DNA of 22,228 bases from RGIG4140 sp045632845 (lineage in GTDB: Bacteria; Pseudomonadota; Alphaproteobacteria; CAAHEQ01; UBA3637): contig JAZQXL010000025.1 in NCBI GenBank assembly GCA_045632845.1, positions 1 through 22,228 of the forward strand. Direction: 5' to 3'. A program made the translations under genes and the position numbers. Shown here piece after piece: positions 21,399-22,228 of the stretch (position 1 is its first letter; each line of letters begins with the position of its first letter). Below the pieces are notes generated by a model. The model was given only the letters and a program-made list of their open reading frames with translations. It was not told the DNA's origin and ran no database searches.

Positions 21399-22058
21399 TT
21401 AAAATTTTTTATACATTTTATAATATTCCTTTGGGTTTGTTGGACAACTTTCTTCTAAGGTTAATCCTTGTTTAGCACCGGTCCATCCCATTTGATTAGC
21501 ATTCCAATCCTTCATCGAATCTGACAAAGAATCTCCTGTTCCTAATCCCCAAATTTCACGACCCAGACTTAAAGATTTTGACACAAGTTCACCCCATAGT
21601 CCTCGCTTTGCTGCCTCATAGTTTGCCTTACAATGGAAAAAATTATCTGCTTCAAGCAAATTGATATCTCTCATTTCATTGTAATTTTTCAACATATCTT
21701 TAAATGGGGCTATAATACCAGTGTTTACTTCCCCAGGATAATTATTGTCCCTACTTAACAAATAATTATTTAAAGCTTCGGCTGTTTTGTTTCCCCAATT
21801 TGGATCATTTAAATTTTCAATTGGAGATATATTAGGCATTTGATACCCATTATCTCTGAATGCAAAAGGGTCAACATCATCAGGAACGTCAAAAACATCT
21901 GCATCATTGATTGAGGCGTATGGGTCTGAGCCTGTTTTCATAAAAAAATACTTGGATTGTCCAAGCTGTGGGTTGTTACGTGGAATTGGGATTTCTCCGT
22001 TCAGAGCTTTTTCTAACAACTCTCTTGTTGTTAAGTTTGTGTAATTGTAGTTTGACAT
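21399..22058 (-). CDS. Tagged protein with toxin-like C-terminus (219 aa)
   Basis: Residues 1-75 repeat the N-terminal block of the 477-aa lysozyme protein with few changes (TNLTTRELLEKALNGEIPIP, GQSKYFFMKTG, DPFAFRDNGYQMP). The rest is unrelated to it. Residues about 140-205 contain DNFFHCKANYEAAKRGLWGE, then LGREIWG, NANQMGW and a later Cys. This resembles a domain I have seen at the C-terminus of Rhs/Wap-type polymorphic proteins, with a His-Cys...Asn core. The match is from memory and unverified. If right, the protein may be an effector or enzyme loaded through the shared tag. A GAAAGGAAA site precedes the ATG. If the window is circular, it follows the scaffold gene on the same strand. 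Confidence 0.65.
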   Translation of the reverse strand: MSNYNYTNLTTRELLEKALNGEIPIPRNNPQLGQSKYFFMKTGSDPYASINDADVFDVPDDVDPFAFRDNGYQMPNISPIENLNDPNWGNKTAEALNNYLLSRDNNYPGEVNTGIIAPFKDMLKNYNEMRDINLLEADNFFHCKANYEAAKRGLWGELVSKSLSLGREIWGLGTGDSLSDSMKDWNANQMGWTGAKQGLTLEESCPTNPKEYYKMYKKF

Positions 22059-22087
22059 AAAAAATTTCCTTTCAAAAAATTAAAGCG

Positions 22088-22228
22088 AAAAAATAACCTC
22101 TTGCCTGTTGGATGCGTTAAGAGTAAGTTTTAAGAGAGGAAATATGGATAGAATCAATGCTTGACGTGTACATTCGCTGGGGTACACGAAAGCAGTGATT
22201 CTGCCACTAGTTACCTCTTAAAACTTTA
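22088..22228. repeat. Terminal direct repeat, right copy
   Basis: Exact copy of positions 1-141. It begins in the leader of the 219-aa gene and ends within the right arm of hairpin copy 1. Confidence 0.9.

Noticed and set aside
1..22228. tRNA or rRNA genes, or a phage attachment site in a tRNA
   Set aside because: No cloverleaf with the TTCGA arm and no rRNA-like stretch was seen by eye in intergenic DNA.

Overview
The window is AT-rich bacterial DNA using the standard bacterial code. It carries phage head and lysis genes, six type IV pilin-like genes, an ankyrin-repeat protein and many small membrane or secreted proteins. The prepilin N-terminus (SGRSMVEMLGVLAIIG), the style of the capsid and lysozyme proteins, and the ankyrin protein suggest an uncultured host-associated (probably gut) alphaproteobacterium or its phage. 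That taxonomic call is inference. The first 141 bases are repeated exactly as the last 141 bases. The window may therefore be a circular element of 22,087 bp assembled with a k-mer overlap, or a contig that ends in a repeat.

Layout. Nearly everything is on the minus strand. Reading that strand from about 4 kb: GroES-like cochaperonin, P22-like portal, a 75-aa protein, scaffold-like protein, then (across the possible circle junction) a 219-aa tagged protein, a small membrane protein, a pilin, the large terminase and two pilins. A plus-strand block at 14.4-17.5 kb holds a pilin and an 809-aa ankyrin protein. Continuing down the minus strand come the major capsid protein, a 477-aa protein with a lysozyme domain and the same N-terminal tag as the 219-aa protein, six small membrane proteins (three are tandem paralogues), a 189-aa phage protein, endolysin, overlapping spanins and two pilins. 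Plus-strand genes also sit at 7.6-8.2 and 10.4-11.1 kb. Head genes are out of the usual terminase-portal-scaffold-capsid order. No tail, integrase, transposase, repressor or replication gene was recognised.

The most unusual part is the DNA between genes. Most gene blocks are bounded by imperfect hairpins of about 105-135 bp. These share an architecture rather than a sequence: an outer stem, often starting GTTAAGAG and ending CTCTTAAC; unequal unpaired spacers; inner stems; and an apical pair of GTAC tetramers. Stem sequences differ between copies but both arms change together, which suggests selection on folding. A box of the form AACCTC-N(12-14)-GGATGC often precedes them. Some copies are nested, tandemly duplicated or cut at the apex. 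The overall picture resembles a gene-cassette array with attC-like sites, but the outer boxes have the opposite polarity to canonical integron attC sites and no recombinase is present. I regard these hairpins and the cassette-like layout as the candidate undescribed system.

Three unrelated protein families here (pilins, tagged virion-type proteins, small membrane proteins) have constant N-termini and divergent remainders. Phage-type genes mostly use a GAAAGGAAA ribosome binding site, while pilins use AGGAG-type sites and their own promoters. This suggests that two expression programmes are interleaved.
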